From an uncultured Ignavibacteria bacterium (GTDB lineage: Bacteria; Bacteroidota; Ignavibacteria; Kapaibacteriales; UBA2268): a DNA stretch of 6,711 nt. Where the stretch lies: assembly GCA_903911805.1 (NCBI GenBank), contig CAIWET010000329.1, forward strand, positions 1 to 6,711, read 5' to 3'. The notes under the pieces were generated by a model. The model saw only the letters and a program-made list of their open reading frames with translations. It did no database searches and was not told the origin of the DNA. A program made the position numbers and the translations under genes. Of this stretch, positions 6,616 through 6,711 are shown one piece after another; position 1 is the stretch's first letter, and each line of letters opens with the position of its first letter.

Positions 6616-6620
6616 CTCCA
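6616..6620 (-). promoter_or_regulatory. Shine-Dalgarno site that decides the porin start
   Basis: Minus-strand TGGAG sits six bases before the ATG at 6607-6609. It overlaps the alternative in-frame TTG at 6619-6621, which therefore cannot use it. This fixes the shorter 411-residue reading. Confidence 0.8.
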
Positions 6621-6656
6621 AATTATGTTTATAAAAATTTAATAAAATTTATAATA

Positions 6657-6664
6657 CAAAATTC
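6657..6664 (-). promoter_or_regulatory. Candidate -10 element of the porin promoter
   Basis: Minus-strand GAATTTTG differs from the TAnnTTTG consensus only at its first base. It lies exactly 9 bp after the last 11-bp repeat, as in the pstS promoter, and both are followed by TA. The predicted leader is about 40 nt. Confidence 0.55.
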
Positions 6665-6673
6665 GCCTAATAG

Positions 6674-6711
6674 AATGAAGTCAAAATAAAGGAAATGTTA
6701 ATTAAGTGTTA
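6674..6711 (-). promoter_or_regulatory. Pho box upstream of the porin, cut by the window edge
   Basis: Minus-strand heptamers at 11-bp steps are: a truncated one ending TAACA (6707-6711), ATTAACA (6696-6702), CTTTATT (6685-6691) and CTTCATT (6674-6680). As at pstS, the two upstream copies carry TAACA and the two nearer the gene are weaker. The same regulator probably controls both promoters. The edge hides the first two bases of the outermost repeat and anything beyond. Confidence 0.7.

Noticed and set aside
6610..6621. TTG at 6619-6621 as porin start (MEFFM)
   Set aside because: It overlaps the GGAG ribosome site that serves the ATG at 6607-6609 and adds acidic and bulky residues before the basic start of the signal peptide.

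Overview
The window is a phosphate-starvation (Pho) locus with every gene on the minus strand, so the operon reads from right to left: a phosphate-selective-type porin, pstS, pstC, pstA, pstB, phoU, and then the first 41 codons of a membrane protein that looks like the start of a PhoR-type sensor kinase. The DNA is strongly AT-rich. All six complete genes end in TAA. The two best promoters carry an AATTTTG element that fits the TAnnTTTG -10 of the Bacteroidota/FCB group. Together with the OprO/OprP-type porin, this points to a low-GC Gram-negative bacterium of the Bacteroidota/Ignavibacteria kind. That placement is inference; there is no rRNA or marker gene here to fix it.

Layout from operon start to end: a promoter with four 11-bp-phased repeats lies at 6657-6711, cut by the window edge. 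The porin is 5374-6609; an ATG with a good Shine-Dalgarno sequence is preferred over an upstream TTG. A second promoter of the same design lies at 5290-5346 in front of pstS (4433-5245). A strong hairpin with a T-rich tail follows pstS at 4375-4415. Then come pstC (2830-4353), pstA (1645-2829, a GTG start touching the pstC stop), pstB (874-1632), phoU (117-830) and the partial kinase-like gene (1-124), which overlaps phoU by 8 nt. No stretch over 300 bases lacks a gene.

How they work together: the porin should admit phosphate through the outer membrane, PstS binds it in the periplasm, PstC and PstA form the inner-membrane channel and PstB powers it. PhoU connects transporter state to a PhoR-like kinase, whose response regulator would bind the repeat boxes and switch on porin and pstS. 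The hairpin after pstS probably makes the binding protein more abundant than the membrane complex.

The system itself is well known. What stands out is the detail. Both promoters share the same four-repeat geometry down to the base. PstC carries a roughly 200-residue periplasmic expansion containing eight tandem YG-centred repeats. PstA has an extra N-terminal membrane segment and a periplasmic insertion of about 85 residues. The second metal motif of PhoU is degraded. I found no mobile element, CRISPR array, tRNA or rRNA.
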